A stretch of 50,547 nt of DNA from positions 1 to 50,547 of the forward strand of contig JAGXFG010000013.1 of assembly GCA_024637395.1 (NCBI GenBank), read 5' to 3'. Each line of letters starts with the position of its first letter. The first letter of the stretch is position 1. Below, piece by piece: positions 30,280 through 38,640 of this stretch. Position numbers and translations under genes: made by a program. The DNA is from Burkholderiaceae bacterium (GTDB lineage: Bacteria; Pseudomonadota; Gammaproteobacteria; Burkholderiales; Burkholderiaceae_E). The notes beneath the pieces are model-generated. The model saw nothing but the letters and a program-made list of their open reading frames with translations, ran no database searches and was not told the origin of the DNA.

Positions 30280-31065
30280 TCAGAACGTCTTGCCGACCGA
30301 CAGGACGAGGGTTTGGCGCCCCAGGTTCTTGTTGAAAGCGTTCAGGTAGCACTGTCCGGCGCCACCCTTGGCATTGGTATCGAGGTAGGTCAGCCCCACG
30401 TTCAGGCCGGCGAACTCCTTGGCAACGCCCAGCGACCAGTCGCTATAAGAACAGTCGGACTTGCTGCGCCCGTTGACGAGCGACTCGGGAACCAGCTGGT
30501 AACCGGCGTGGAACTTGAGCGCGTAGCCACCGGCAAGATCCATCGTCGCTCCCGCGTCGAGGTAGCCGGCACCCTTGCTGTCGGGCGCGCCGAAGACGTC
30601 AGTCACCGCGTGGGAGTACTTGAGGGTCAGCATCTTCCAGCTCCCGGCCAGGTACACCTCGACCGTATGCGGCTTGTTGAATCCCGCCGGATACGTTCCC
30701 GGATAGTAATAGCCCAGCAGCCCGGCGTCATAGCCAAAATCACCCAGCTGGCGCCGGTAGCCGCCGTACACGTCGAGTTCGAGCGAGTTGCTGATTTCCC
30801 CGCCGCCGGCGTCCGCGAGCCAGTTGACGTTCGAGGCCCAGGCCCCGGCGTAATAACCGCGAGTGGTGGTGAGGTCGACCCCGCCCTGCAACGCGGGTTT
30901 GCCGTTGGTCTGGTCGATGCCGCGGAAGCGGTACGAACTGGCCAGGTTGAGGTTGCCGCTCAGCGTGTAGTCCGGGGTGGCGGCCGGCTGGCTCTGTGCC
31001 AGTGCCGTCAGTGGCAAAGGCGCAGCCAGCGCAACCATCATGGCCAGGGGGAGTCCGTGTTTCAT
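30280..31065 (-). CDS. TorF-family putative outer-membrane porin
   Basis: A 261-residue protein with a clear signal peptide (MKHGLPLAMMVALAAPLPL...ALAQ) and an amphipathic beta-strand-rich body ending in a terminal aromatic residue (VLSVGKTF), as needed for outer-membrane insertion. The YTLSGNLNLASSYRFRGIDQ opening and NVGLTYLDTNAKG segment match the Gcw_chp/TorF porin family. In betaproteobacteria this gene commonly precedes glnK-amtB and is nitrogen-regulated, so it may admit ammonium or small N-compounds; that role is inferred. ATG 31065 was picked over an in-frame 31116 start because the signal peptide begins there. A sigma-54 promoter lies 60 bp upstream. Confidence 0.85.
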   Translation of the reverse strand: MKHGLPLAMMVALAAPLPLTALAQSQPAATPDYTLSGNLNLASSYRFRGIDQTNGKPALQGGVDLTTTRGYYAGAWASNVNWLADAGGGEISNSLELDVYGGYRRQLGDFGYDAGLLGYYYPGTYPAGFNKPHTVEVYLAGSWKMLTLKYSHAVTDVFGAPDSKGAGYLDAGATMDLAGGYALKFHAGYQLVPESLVNGRSKSDCSYSDWSLGVAKEFAGLNVGLTYLDTNAKGGAGQCYLNAFNKNLGRQTLVLSVGKTF

Positions 31066-31123
31066 CGTGTTTCTCCGGTTTCGGTTCTTGGGAAGGAGTG
31101 CTGGACAACACACCACCCTGACC

Positions 31124-31141
31124 TAGCATTTACCGTGCCAG
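31124..31141 (-). promoter_or_regulatory. Sigma-54 promoter of torF-glnK-amtB
   Basis: Read on the minus strand, CTGGCACGGTAAATGCTA matches the -24/-12 consensus, with GG and GC exactly 10 bp apart and the full TGGCACG box. Transcription would start near 31112, giving a leader of about 47 bases before the porin ATG. A nitrogen operon is the expected place for such a promoter. Confidence 0.85.
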
Positions 31142-31224
31142 GCCCGGTTCGGCTCGATTGGCGGCAAATTCGGGGGGCGCGCACTGCCGCAGCGCACAAA
31201 ATGCACCATGGGACGCACCACCGG

Positions 31225-31243
31225 GCGCACCACAGCGGTGCGC
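31225..31243. promoter_or_regulatory. NtrC-type enhancer site
   Basis: GCACC-ACAGC-GGTGC (31227-31241) is a perfect match to the NtrC dyad GCACY-N5-RGTGC, and the symmetry extends one further base pair pair on each side (GCGCACC/GGTGCGC). It is centred about 120 bp upstream of the predicted sigma-54 start, a normal enhancer distance. Confidence 0.8.
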
Positions 31244-31362
31244 CGGTACCCTGATCTGCCAGCCTCAATTGGGCGCCGGTGCTCTGGTCGTCGGCCTCGA
31301 CCATCGAGCTGAACCGGATGGGACTCGCGCGGCCCGGGCCGCTGCGCTAGACTGCAATCACC

Positions 31363-31608
31363 ATGAATACACAACAACGTTCACCCCTCGAGGACTTCCA
31401 GCAACGCATGGCCGAATTGCTGCGCAACAGCCCGGCCGCCGATATCGAACGCAACTTGAAGGCGCTGGGAGCCCAGTTCTTCGACCGCATGAACCTGGTG
31501 ACCCGCGACGAGTTCGAGGCCCAGGCCGCGGTCATCGAACACCTGCGCCGGCGGATCGAGGCGCTCGAGCAGGCAGGCAAGCCCACCGAGCCCCCACCGC
31601 AGCCCTGA
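31363..31608 (+). CDS. ubiK: Ubiquinone biosynthesis accessory factor UbiK (YqiC family)
   Basis: An 81-residue coiled-coil protein. LEDFQQRMAELLRNSP at the N-terminus and FFDRMNLVTRDEFEAQ followed by a heptad-patterned LRRRIEALEQ segment are hallmarks of the BMFP/YqiC family, now called UbiK, which helps assemble the aerobic ubiquinone complex with UbiJ. A short Pro/Glu tail closes the protein. It lies 46 bp upstream of yifB on the same strand and divergent from the porin operon. Confidence 0.9.
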   Translation: MNTQQRSPLEDFQQRMAELLRNSPAADIERNLKALGAQFFDRMNLVTRDEFEAQAAVIEHLRRRIEALEQAGKPTEPPPQP

Positions 31609-31654
31609 ACGCAGCCCCGACCGGCATCCGGATAATTTGCCGCGAGACAACGCG

Positions 31655-33181
31655 ATGGCGATCGCCGTGGTTCGCAGCCGGGGGCTCGATGGGCTGAGCG
31701 CCCCGCCGGTCGAGGTCGAGGTTCACGTCGGCAATGGCTTGCCGGCCTTTCATATCGTTGGCCTGCCCGAGGCTGCGGTACGCGAGAGCCGTGAGCGCGT
31801 CCGTGCCGCACTGACCCACAGCGGCTTCGAGTTTCCGAACCGGCGCATCGCAGTCAACCTCGCTCCCGCCGACCTGCCCAAGGAGTCCGGTCGCTTCGAT
31901 CTGCCGATTGCGGTGGGCCTGCTCGCCGCCAGCGGACAGTTGTCGCCGCAACGCTTGCCCGAGTTCGAGATGATCGGCGAGCTCTCCCTCACGGGCGCGC
32001 TCCGCCCGGTGCGCGGGGTACTCGCCATGGCGCTTGCGTGTCGCGGCGATGCCCGCTCCCCCGCCCTGATCGTGCCGGCTGGCAATGCCGCTGAAGCCGC
32101 GCTGGTCGGTGACCTGGCGATCCATGGCGCCAGCAACGTCGCGCAAGTATGTGCTCACCTCGCTGGCGATGATGTGCTCCCGCGGGTCACTCTCGCCCGG
32201 CCCGCCAACCAACTGGTACGCGCCGGAGCCGGCGAGGACTTTGCCGACGTTCGGGGTCACGGCGCGGCCAAGCGCGCACTCGAGATCGCCGCCGCCGGCG
32301 CCCATAGCATGCTGATGGTCGGCCCACCGGGCGCCGGCAAATCGATGCTGGCCAGCCGCCTGCCATCGATCCTGCCCCCGCTCGACGAGGAGACGGCGCT
32401 CGAGACCGCGGCGATCGCCGGCCTGCGCGGCTGCTTCGATCCACGCGCCTGGGGCACGCGCCCGTTTCGCGCCCCCCATCACAGCGCCTCGGCGGCTGCG
32501 CTGGTCGGTGGCGGCGCGCATCCGCGCCCCGGGGAGGCCAGCCTCGCGCACCACGGCGTACTGTTCCTCGACGAGTTGCCGGAGTTCAATCGCGCGGCCC
32601 TCGAAGGTTTGCGCGAGCCACTGGAGACCGGTCGCATCGCCATCGCCCGAGCCCTGCAGCGAAGCGAATTCCCGGCACGCTTCCAGCTGATCGCCGCCAT
32701 GAATCCGTGTCCCTGCGGTCACCTCGGGGCGTCACGCTGCCGCTGCACTCCCGACCAGATCCTGCGCTACCAACGGCGCATCTCCGGACCGCTGCTCGAC
32801 CGCATCGACCTGCAAATCCAACTTCTGCCGGTGCCACACCGTACGCTCGGCGCTGCGGTCGATGGCGAGTCCAGCGCCGTCATCGCGCTGCGGGTCGGCG
32901 CCGCCCACCAGCTCCAGATCGCTCGGCAGGGCAAGCCGAATGCCGAACTCGCTGCCGCCGAGCTGGACCGCTACTGTCGGCTGCCTCCTGCGGCTGCCAC
33001 CTTGCTCGAGCGCGCCGCCACGCGCCTGCACTGGTCCAGTCGCAGCGCCCATCGGGTGCGCAAGCTCGCGCGCACGATCGCGGATCTCGCCGGCGACGAG
33101 CTCATCTGCTCGGCCCACGTCGCCGAGGCAATCGGCTACCGGCGCGCATTGTTCGCACCGGTGGCCACCACTTCGGTCTGA
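31655..33181 (+). CDS. yifB: YifB-family Mg-chelatase-like AAA ATPase
   Basis: A 508-residue protein with an N-terminal ChlI-like domain (FHIVGLPEAAVRESRERVRAA, NLAPADLPKESGRFDLPIA), an AAA core with Walker A GPPGAGKSML, LFLDELPEF and FRAPHHSAS, zinc-type CPCGHLGASRCRC, and a C-terminal helical Mg-chelatase-like domain. The family is widely called ComM/YifB; in Vibrio the homologue is a branch-migration helicase helping integrate DNA during transformation. ATG 31655 starts the family sequence; an in-frame ATG at 31637 would add six residues. It follows ubiK. Confidence 0.92.
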   Translation: MAIAVVRSRGLDGLSAPPVEVEVHVGNGLPAFHIVGLPEAAVRESRERVRAALTHSGFEFPNRRIAVNLAPADLPKESGRFDLPIAVGLLAASGQLSPQRLPEFEMIGELSLTGALRPVRGVLAMALACRGDARSPALIVPAGNAAEAALVGDLAIHGASNVAQVCAHLAGDDVLPRVTLARPANQLVRAGAGEDFADVRGHGAAKRALEIAAAGAHSMLMVGPPGAGKSMLASRLPSILPPLDEETALETAAIAGLRGCFDPRAWGTRPFRAPHHSASAAALVGGGAHPRPGEASLAHHGVLFLDELPEFNRAALEGLREPLETGRIAIARALQRSEFPARFQLIAAMNPCPCGHLGASRCRCTPDQILRYQRRISGPLLDRIDLQIQLLPVPHRTLGAAVDGESSAVIALRVGAAHQLQIARQGKPNAELAAAELDRYCRLPPAAATLLERAATRLHWSSRSAHRVRKLARTIADLAGDELICSAHVAEAIGYRRALFAPVATTSV

Positions 33182-33343
33182 GTCGCGGCCACGCCGCAAG
33201 ACCGGCCCGCTGGAGCGCGCTCATCGCCGGGAAGCCGCCATTGGGCCAGAATGCGCAAAACTTCCGTTCGCAAGGCATTTCGCGGGGCTATGATCGCGAC
33301 AACCATTCCATGGTTATGGTTATTCGCCGCGGGAGATCGATCG

Positions 33344-33763
33344 ATGACGCGTAGCGCCCATGTGACCCCAGGTTCGCTTACTTCGTTGCAGGCCAAAATG
33401 GGCATCGTTGTGGCCGCCCTGTTCGAGGTCTTCGGCGTGGTCTTCGCCGCCGTCACTCTGCCCGACGCATACGCTTCTGAACCCGGCATGGCGCTCATGA
33501 TCGGACTGTTCTTCCTGATCTGGATCGTGGGCTGCAGCTTCATCATCGTCGTGCTGGCGCGGGTCTCGTCTGCGCCGCAGGATCCCGCGCAGGCCTCGCT
33601 GATCGACGTTCAGTTCGACGACCCGGTGGTCACCAACCAGGCCGCCCCGAAGAGCGATTTCGATGACCGGCTGCGCAAACTCGAAGGCTTGAAACGCGAC
33701 GGCCTGATCTCGGATACCGAGTACCGGAGCAAGCGCAGCCGGATTCTTGATGAAAACTGGTAA
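33344..33763 (+). CDS. Small membrane protein with C-terminal SHOCT domain
   Basis: A 139-residue protein with two hydrophobic helices (about 19-40 and 48-72) and a short C-terminal SHOCT domain (DRLRKLEGLKRDGLISDTEY). SHOCT domains are small oligomerization or nucleic-acid-associated modules found at the ends of many bacterial proteins. GGGAG eight bases before ATG 33344 decides the start; an in-frame ATG at 33251 would add residues lying in the yifB trailer. It is followed by two small exported paralogues. Function is unknown. Confidence 0.7.
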   Translation: MTRSAHVTPGSLTSLQAKMGIVVAALFEVFGVVFAAVTLPDAYASEPGMALMIGLFFLIWIVGCSFIIVVLARVSSAPQDPAQASLIDVQFDDPVVTNQAAPKSDFDDRLRKLEGLKRDGLISDTEYRSKRSRILDENW

Positions 33764-33778
33764 CAGGAGGAAGTGGAA

Positions 33779-34030
33779 ATGAAACGAATGCGATTCTCGC
33801 TGCCCGCGGCGCTGTTGGTACTGAGCTTGTCAATCATCCCGAGCGTGGGCCAAACCCAGTCCAATTCAACCGCTGCCGCCAACAATTCGGCGACGACCGA
33901 GACCGCCAAGAAAGCCGACGATCGCGGTACGGTCGCGAAGGCCATCGACAAGGTGAAGGCGGTAGTGAAGGAGAAAGCCAAGAAGTTCGAGGTTCGCACC
34001 CCGTCCGCAGGAGGTGCTGTCAGGGGCTGA
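33779..34030 (+). CDS. Small exported Lys-rich protein (paralogue A)
   Basis: An 83-residue protein with a signal peptide (MKRMRFSLPAALLVLSLSII, cleavage likely after VGQTQ or nearby), an Asn/Thr/Ala-rich region and a basic amphipathic stretch (AKAIDKVKAVVKEKAKKF), ending in AVRG. AGGAGG at 33765-33770 is eight bases before ATG 33779. It resembles the next gene in order of parts and in the -VRG end, so the two look like an old duplication. No known family is recognised. A periplasmic or surface role is suggested only by the signal peptide. Confidence 0.65.
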   Translation: MKRMRFSLPAALLVLSLSIIPSVGQTQSNSTAAANNSATTETAKKADDRGTVAKAIDKVKAVVKEKAKKFEVRTPSAGGAVRG

Positions 34031-34091
34031 CCGGCGAGCCAGACTTATTGCCCGCCGCTGGCCATCACCAACTTTCTATGAGGATGAGCCG

Positions 34092-34346
34092 ATGAAATCA
34101 ATGCAACTCGCTTTGCCGACGGCCCTGCTTGTATGTGCCCTCCTGGTCGTTCCGGCCACCGGCTGGACCCAGTCCAGTTACGACGTGTCGAAGTCGAGCG
34201 CCACTACCACGTCGACCACGAAGGAGACCGAGAAGAAGGACAAGGGCGCGGTCGACAAAATCATCGCGAAGTGCAAGCAGTGGGTGCACAAGATCGACAA
34301 AAAGGGAGTCATTCGGCAGACCGGGACGTGTTCCGTCAGGGGCTGA
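34092..34346 (+). CDS. Small exported Lys-rich protein (paralogue B)
   Basis: An 84-residue counterpart of the previous gene, with the signal peptide MKSMQLALPTALLVCALLVV, a Ser/Thr-rich region and a basic block (KGAVDKIIAKCKQWVHKIDK), ending in SVRG. Unlike paralogue A it has two cysteines after the signal peptide (in AKCKQW and GTCSV) that could form a disulfide. GAGGA seven bases before ATG 34092 sets the start; longer in-frame upstream sequence does not look coding. Function is unknown. Confidence 0.65.
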   Translation: MKSMQLALPTALLVCALLVVPATGWTQSSYDVSKSSATTTSTTKETEKKDKGAVDKIIAKCKQWVHKIDKKGVIRQTGTCSVRG

Positions 34347-34380
34347 CAGGCGCAACGCGCCGAGTACACTCGGTGCCCGT

Positions 34381-35094
34381 ATGAGGCGACCCCGATCAGG
34401 GGCGCCCACGTGGGGTCGAGCATTCGCTCTTTTCCTGGCGCCACTCCTGCTGGTCGCCGGGCCGACCTTGGCCGGCCCCGATCTCCTGCGCGACTCCTCC
34501 GGGGAAACCCATGCTGCCCCGTCGGCGAGTAGCGGCGTGTCCGTCTCGGCAACGGTCACGTTCGGCGACTTCTTCTCCTACGCCGCTCCTGCGGGGTGGG
34601 GTTGGACGGAAGGTTCCACGTTTGGATTGTCTCAGGAAGAAAAGGGCGTTTTTGGCGGCACCCTGCACGGGCCTGGCCGCGGCGCCGTGCCGCTCACCAT
34701 CGAGCTGCACTATTACGCCAAAGGCAACCTTCTCGATGAGTCCGCCGACCGCTATATCCGGGGACATGCGGACCCGTCCCCGGGGTCGAAGGCAGGCGAG
34801 GACTTGGGACCAAATGGAAAAGCCACCGTCTCGGGCCGGAACGCGACGGTCTTCGAGACCCGCAGATCCAGACTGGTGCCAATGCCGGCCGAGAGCGGGG
34901 GCGCGAACACCCCACCCTGGATTCAAGTGCGCCCGGGAATTAGGGCGCACAAGGAATCGATCGTCGAGCGCTTCGTGGTGATTCCGGCGTCGGCCGGCTT
35001 CTATGCGCTGCGTTACCGCGCACCCGCCGCGGAGTTCGTGACCTTCCTGCCGGTTTTTGAGCGGGTCACCGCCTCGTTTCGGGCGCTGCGCTAG
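34381..35094 (+). CDS. Exported protein of unknown function
   Basis: A 237-residue protein with a signal peptide (FALFLAPLLLVAGPTLAGPD) and a beta-rich body: GDFFSYAAPAGWGWTEG, GAVPLTIELHYYAKGN and a C-terminal GFYALRYRAPAAEF...FERVTASFRAL. The pattern of an aromatic GW motif and a late F-x-x-V-x-x-SF helix recalls PsbP/DcrB-like lipid or metal-binding domains, but the match is too weak to name it. ATG 34381 was selected as the first start with a proper signal peptide. It follows the two small exported paralogues and may be cotranscribed with them. Confidence 0.6.
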   Translation: MRRPRSGAPTWGRAFALFLAPLLLVAGPTLAGPDLLRDSSGETHAAPSASSGVSVSATVTFGDFFSYAAPAGWGWTEGSTFGLSQEEKGVFGGTLHGPGRGAVPLTIELHYYAKGNLLDESADRYIRGHADPSPGSKAGEDLGPNGKATVSGRNATVFETRRSRLVPMPAESGGANTPPWIQVRPGIRAHKESIVERFVVIPASAGFYALRYRAPAAEFVTFLPVFERVTASFRALR

Positions 35095-35201
35095 CAGCCA
35101 CGACCCCGTCGCCACCGACCAGACGGCCCCACGCGGCACGACCACTGACCAGCCCGCGCAGTGCCGCTACACTGATCGGATCGCAATCAGCTGGATCGAC
35201 T

Positions 35202-35882
35202 ATGTCCGCAACACCACTGCCGCCGCTGTCGCTGCTGGAATCACGCATCCTGGGTGTGCTCGTCGAGAAGGAACGGACCGTACCTGACAGCTATCCGCTG
35301 ACCTCGAACGCACTGGCAACCGGCTGCAACCAGAAGACCAGCCGCAATCCGGTCATCAGCGCGAGTGAAGCCGAACTGCAGGCGGCGCTCGACAAGCTGC
35401 GCCGCCTCGCGCTCGTCATCGAGTCGAGCGGCGGGCGGGTCATGCGCTACGAACAGAACATCAAACGGGTGCTCGACGTGCCGGCGCTGGCGGTGCCACT
35501 GCTCGCGATGCTGGCGTTGCGCGGAGCGCAGACCTCAGCCGAGTTGCGCGCGAACTGCGCGCGCATCGAGAATTACGCGGATGCCTCGTCGGTTGAGGGC
35601 TTCCTGCATGAGCTCTCCGAGCGTCCGCAGGGCGCGCTGGTAATGCTGCTGCCGCGCCAGCCCGGCGAGCGCGAAGCGCGCTGGGTCCACCTGCTTGGCG
35701 GGCCAGTGGTGCCGGAACCAACGGTTTTTGCCCCGGCACACCGGGATGGCGAAGATGACGTCGGCAGCTCGACGGCGCTCACCGTGGAGACGCTCGCTAC
35801 CCGACTAGCCCGATTGGAAGAAGTGGTCGAACAGTTGCAGGCGTCGATCGCGGAGCTTACCGCGGCGCGCGACGAGAGCTAA
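35202..35882 (+). CDS. YceH-family protein (UPF0502, DUF480)
   Basis: A 226-residue protein with the family opening LLESRILGVLVEKERTVPDSYPLTSNAL and GCNQKTSRNPV, then winged-helix-like repeats and a C-terminal coiled coil (RLARLEEVVEQLQASIAEL). UPF0502 proteins are built of two winged-helix domains and are presumed DNA- or RNA-binding, but no role is established. It sits between the exported-protein group and the CoA-transferase gene, with gaps of about 107 and 71 bp. Family identification is confident. Confidence 0.9.
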   Translation: MSATPLPPLSLLESRILGVLVEKERTVPDSYPLTSNALATGCNQKTSRNPVISASEAELQAALDKLRRLALVIESSGGRVMRYEQNIKRVLDVPALAVPLLAMLALRGAQTSAELRANCARIENYADASSVEGFLHELSERPQGALVMLLPRQPGEREARWVHLLGGPVVPEPTVFAPAHRDGEDDVGSSTALTVETLATRLARLEEVVEQLQASIAELTAARDES

Positions 35883-35953
35883 GCGCAAGGACCCGACGAC
35901 GCGCCAGTCGCGCGCCGGGATATCATCACGGCCACCGCAACGCGAGCCCGATC

Positions 35954-36982
35954 ATGGAAGCACCGCCCCCCCTCACCGGCCTCAAGGTCATCGAACTCCA
36001 TGCCATCGGACCGGTGCCATTTGCCGGCATGGTGCTGCGCCAGCTGGGCGCCAGCGTCACCCGCGTCAGCCCGCCCAACGATCCCGGGCTCGGCGTCGCG
36101 ATGCGCCCCGAATACGACCTGCTCAACGTCGACAAGGATGCACGGCTCATCGACCTGAAAGATTCATCCGGCCGGGAGCAACTGCTGGCGCTGCTCACCG
36201 CCGCCGACGTGCTGATCGAGGGCTTTCGCCCCGGGGTGCTGGAGCGCCTTGGGCTGGACCCGGCGGAACTGTTGCAGCGCTGCCCGCGGCTGGTGATCGG
36301 GCGCTTTAGCGGCTGGGGCAGCGCCGGGCCGCTCGCGGCCCGCGCCGGCCACGACATCAATTACCTCGCGATCGCCGGAGTGCTGCATGCGATCGGCAGC
36401 CGTGAAGAGCCGGTGGTGCCGCTCAACCTGATCGCCGATTTCGGCGGCGGCGCGATGCACCTGCTGCTGGGCGTGCTCGCCAAGCTGGTGGCGCGCTCGA
36501 TCAACGGCGCCGGCGGGATCGCCGAGACCAGCATCCTGGCAGGCACGGTCGGGCTCACGCCGATGTTCTACGGGTTGATCGCCGGCGGGCTGTGGAACCT
36601 GCGCCGCGCCAACAACCTGCTCGATGGCGCGCTGCCGTTCTATCGTGTCTACCGCTGCGCCGATGAGCGTTTCGTGGCACTGGGCGCGCTCGAGCCGAAG
36701 TTCTACGCCGCGCTGCTCGAGGTGCTGGAACTGGCAGGGGAGCTCGATCACCAGCGCCAGTACGACCCCTCGAGCTGGACCGAGACTACCGCCCGGATTG
36801 CCGCGCGCATTGCCGAACGCACCCGGGACGACTGGGCAGAGCGGGCGGCTACGAGCGATTGCTGTCTGTCGCCGGTGCACGACTTCGCCGAAGCCGCGCG
36901 CCACCCGCACAACCTCGCCAACGGGCTGTTCCGCGACCAGCCGTTCGCGCAGCCCGGCACGACGATCAGCTTCCCGCAGTGA
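35954..36982 (+). CDS. CaiB/BaiF family III CoA-transferase or alpha-methylacyl-CoA racemase
   Basis: A 342-residue family III protein. GHDINYLAI carries the histidine and NLIADFGGGAM the aspartate that form the active site of alpha-methylacyl-CoA racemase, so an AMACR-like racemase of 2-methyl-branched acyl-CoAs is more likely than a plain CoA-transferase. The open-reading length is typical. Its TGA overlaps the GTG start of the DMT transporter, so the two are translationally coupled. Racemization would prepare branched acyl-CoAs for beta-oxidation, in line with icmF and the hydratase at 18,540-22,852, although linkage is not shown. Confidence 0.82.
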   Translation: MEAPPPLTGLKVIELHAIGPVPFAGMVLRQLGASVTRVSPPNDPGLGVAMRPEYDLLNVDKDARLIDLKDSSGREQLLALLTAADVLIEGFRPGVLERLGLDPAELLQRCPRLVIGRFSGWGSAGPLAARAGHDINYLAIAGVLHAIGSREEPVVPLNLIADFGGGAMHLLLGVLAKLVARSINGAGGIAETSILAGTVGLTPMFYGLIAGGLWNLRRANNLLDGALPFYRVYRCADERFVALGALEPKFYAALLEVLELAGELDHQRQYDPSSWTETTARIAARIAERTRDDWAERAATSDCCLSPVHDFAEAARHPHNLANGLFRDQPFAQPGTTISFPQ

Positions 36983-37950
36983 CCGAATCGCCTGGCGGCG
37001 CTACGCCCGGCCCCGCGCTGGCCGCGGGTGTCGGCGCTGCGCTTGCCGCCGGGATGCTATGGGGGATGGTGTTCCTGGTCCCGCTGATTTTTGCTGACTA
37101 TCCGCCGGCCGTGCTCTCGATCGGGCGCTACCTCGCGCTGGGGATAATCTGCATCCCGATCGCGCTGACCCATCGCCGGCAACTGGGGCGGCTCACCAGG
37201 CACGACTGGTACGAAGCCGGCCGGCTGTCGCTCGCCGGCAATTTCCTCTACTACGGTTTTCTCGCCGCCGCGATCCAGCTCGCCGGGCCACCGCTGCCGA
37301 CGATCCTGATCGGCACCCTGCCGGTGGTGATCGCGGTCTGCTCCAACCTTACCGAGCGCGCCCTGCCGGGGCGGCGGCTGGCGGTGTCGCTGGTAACGAT
37401 CAGCGCCGGCGTGGCGCTGGTCAATCGTGACGAGTGGGTTCGGCTCGGTGACCGCGACCCTTCCGGACTGTGGTTGGGCGCGGCCCTGACGCTGGTCGCG
37501 ATCGCCTGCTGGACCTGGTACCCGATTCGCAATTCGGCCTGGTTGCGGCGCCATCGCTCGGTTGGCCCGAGCACCTGGGCCACTGCGCAGGGGCTGGTTT
37601 CGCTGCCGCTGGCGCTCGTTGGCGGCGGCGCGCTGTGGCTGATTCAACTGGCCGGCGGCGGCACCTTCGACGGTCCTCTTGGCCCCCGGCCGGCGCTGTT
37701 CGTGGCTGCCATGCTGGCAGTCGGACTGCTGGCATCATGGCTCGGCACGATCCTGTGGAATCGCGCCAGTCAGCTGGTGCCGACCTCGCTGGTCGGACAG
37801 TTGATCGTGTTCGAGACGCTGGCCGCCATGACCTACGGCTTCCTGTGGCGCGGCGCCTTCCCCGGTGCCGCCACGCTGGCCGGCATCGCGTTGCTGGTGG
37901 TGGGCGTGGTGCTCGGGGTGCGCGCCTTCCAGCGCCAGGGTGAAGCCTAG
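36979..37950 (+). CDS. DMT-superfamily (EamA) transporter
   Basis: A 323-residue polytopic inner-membrane protein with two EamA repeats: about ten hydrophobic helices, beginning AGMLWGMVFLVPLIFADYPPAVLS and ending GIALLVVGVVLGVRAFQ. EamA members export or import amino acids, metabolites or purines. It begins at GTG 36979, which overlaps the preceding CoA-transferase stop (GTGA); longer in-frame upstream sequence overlaps that gene and is not family-like. Coupling to a racemase-like gene may mean it transports a related acid, but substrate is unknown. Confidence 0.8.
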   Translation: MTESPGGATPGPALAAGVGAALAAGMLWGMVFLVPLIFADYPPAVLSIGRYLALGIICIPIALTHRRQLGRLTRHDWYEAGRLSLAGNFLYYGFLAAAIQLAGPPLPTILIGTLPVVIAVCSNLTERALPGRRLAVSLVTISAGVALVNRDEWVRLGDRDPSGLWLGAALTLVAIACWTWYPIRNSAWLRRHRSVGPSTWATAQGLVSLPLALVGGGALWLIQLAGGGTFDGPLGPRPALFVAAMLAVGLLASWLGTILWNRASQLVPTSLVGQLIVFETLAAMTYGFLWRGAFPGAATLAGIALLVVGVVLGVRAFQRQGEA

Positions 37951-37972
37951 CCCGGGGCAGGGCCGCATGGCG

Positions 37973-38449
37973 TCAGCGCCTGGCCCAGTAATGCATCATC
38001 AGTTCGTGCGACCACTGCGGTTGCCTGACCTCCTGGCGCGGCAGGAATTCACTCATCACCGGCTTGATGTCGAGCACCGGGGTGGCGTCGATGGCGTCGA
38101 GCTCGGCCACGTATAGCCGCGTGCCCTCGACCCGCAGCAAGCGGCAGATGGTGCTGCCGATGCGGTTGGGACGGTTCTTGCCGCGCTGCGCGAAGATGCC
38201 GATCGCAGGCCAGGCGGGGTTGTTGCGTGGGTGCCGCGCGCCGGTGACGATCTTCGCTGCCTGGACTTCGTGGAACAGGAAGATGATTTCAACGTGTGAG
38301 AACTCGGCGAGCGCCTGCAGCGCCTCGGCGCCGAAATCGGCGCTGAGAGCAATGCTCGCCTCCTCTCCGCCCCAGTAGTCGTCCTCGGCATGCGGGCGCG
38401 GCGCGGCGACGAAGCCGATCGCGCGGACTTGTTCGATCATGTCGATCAC
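37973..38449 (-). CDS. trmO: TrmO-family tRNA methyltransferase (TsaA domain)
   Basis: A 158-residue protein with the TrmO/YaeB hallmark RHPRNNPAWPAIGIFAQRGKNRPNRIG, which binds SAM in an unusual beta-barrel. TrmO adds a methyl group to N6-threonylcarbamoyladenosine at tRNA position 37. This is the short form lacking the C-terminal extension of E. coli TrmO. It can start at GTG 38449, overlapping the stop of the small upstream frame, or at ATG 38440. As the last gene of the minus-strand set it is probably a housekeeping gene to which the accessory operon abuts. The precise tRNA target is inferred from the family. Confidence 0.78.
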   Translation of the reverse strand: MIDMIEQVRAIGFVAAPRPHAEDDYWGGEEASIALSADFGAEALQALAEFSHVEIIFLFHEVQAAKIVTGARHPRNNPAWPAIGIFAQRGKNRPNRIGSTICRLLRVEGTRLYVAELDAIDATPVLDIKPVMSEFLPRQEVRQPQWSHELMMHYWARR

Positions 38450-38640
38450 CTCGAACAGTTCAGCTTTGTGCCCCGCCCGGAGCCATGCGGCGCCGCTAAT
38501 TCCAGGTCGAGCAGTTGCGGCGAGACGCCGACTCGGCGGACATCGGGTGAATCGAGCAAGCCGAGGAGTCCGATGAAGTCTCCTTGGGGGTCGGCGATTG
38601 CCATTGTGATGCCAGCGAATCCGGGAGTCCCGCCGACACG
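38446..38640 (-). pseudogene. Possible VOC (glyoxalase-fold) gene remnant
   Basis: Between the GFA stop and the TrmO start lies an open frame of about 64 codons with ATG at 38604. Its middle (GFAGITMAIADPQGDFIGLLGL) resembles the final strand of VOC/glyoxalase domains, where D-P-x-G-D/N is common, followed by an unrelated-looking tail. A complete domain would need about 60 more residues upstream, which are absent. Its stop overlaps the TrmO GTG start (GTGA). It may instead be a short coding gene; the resemblance is weak. Confidence 0.3.
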
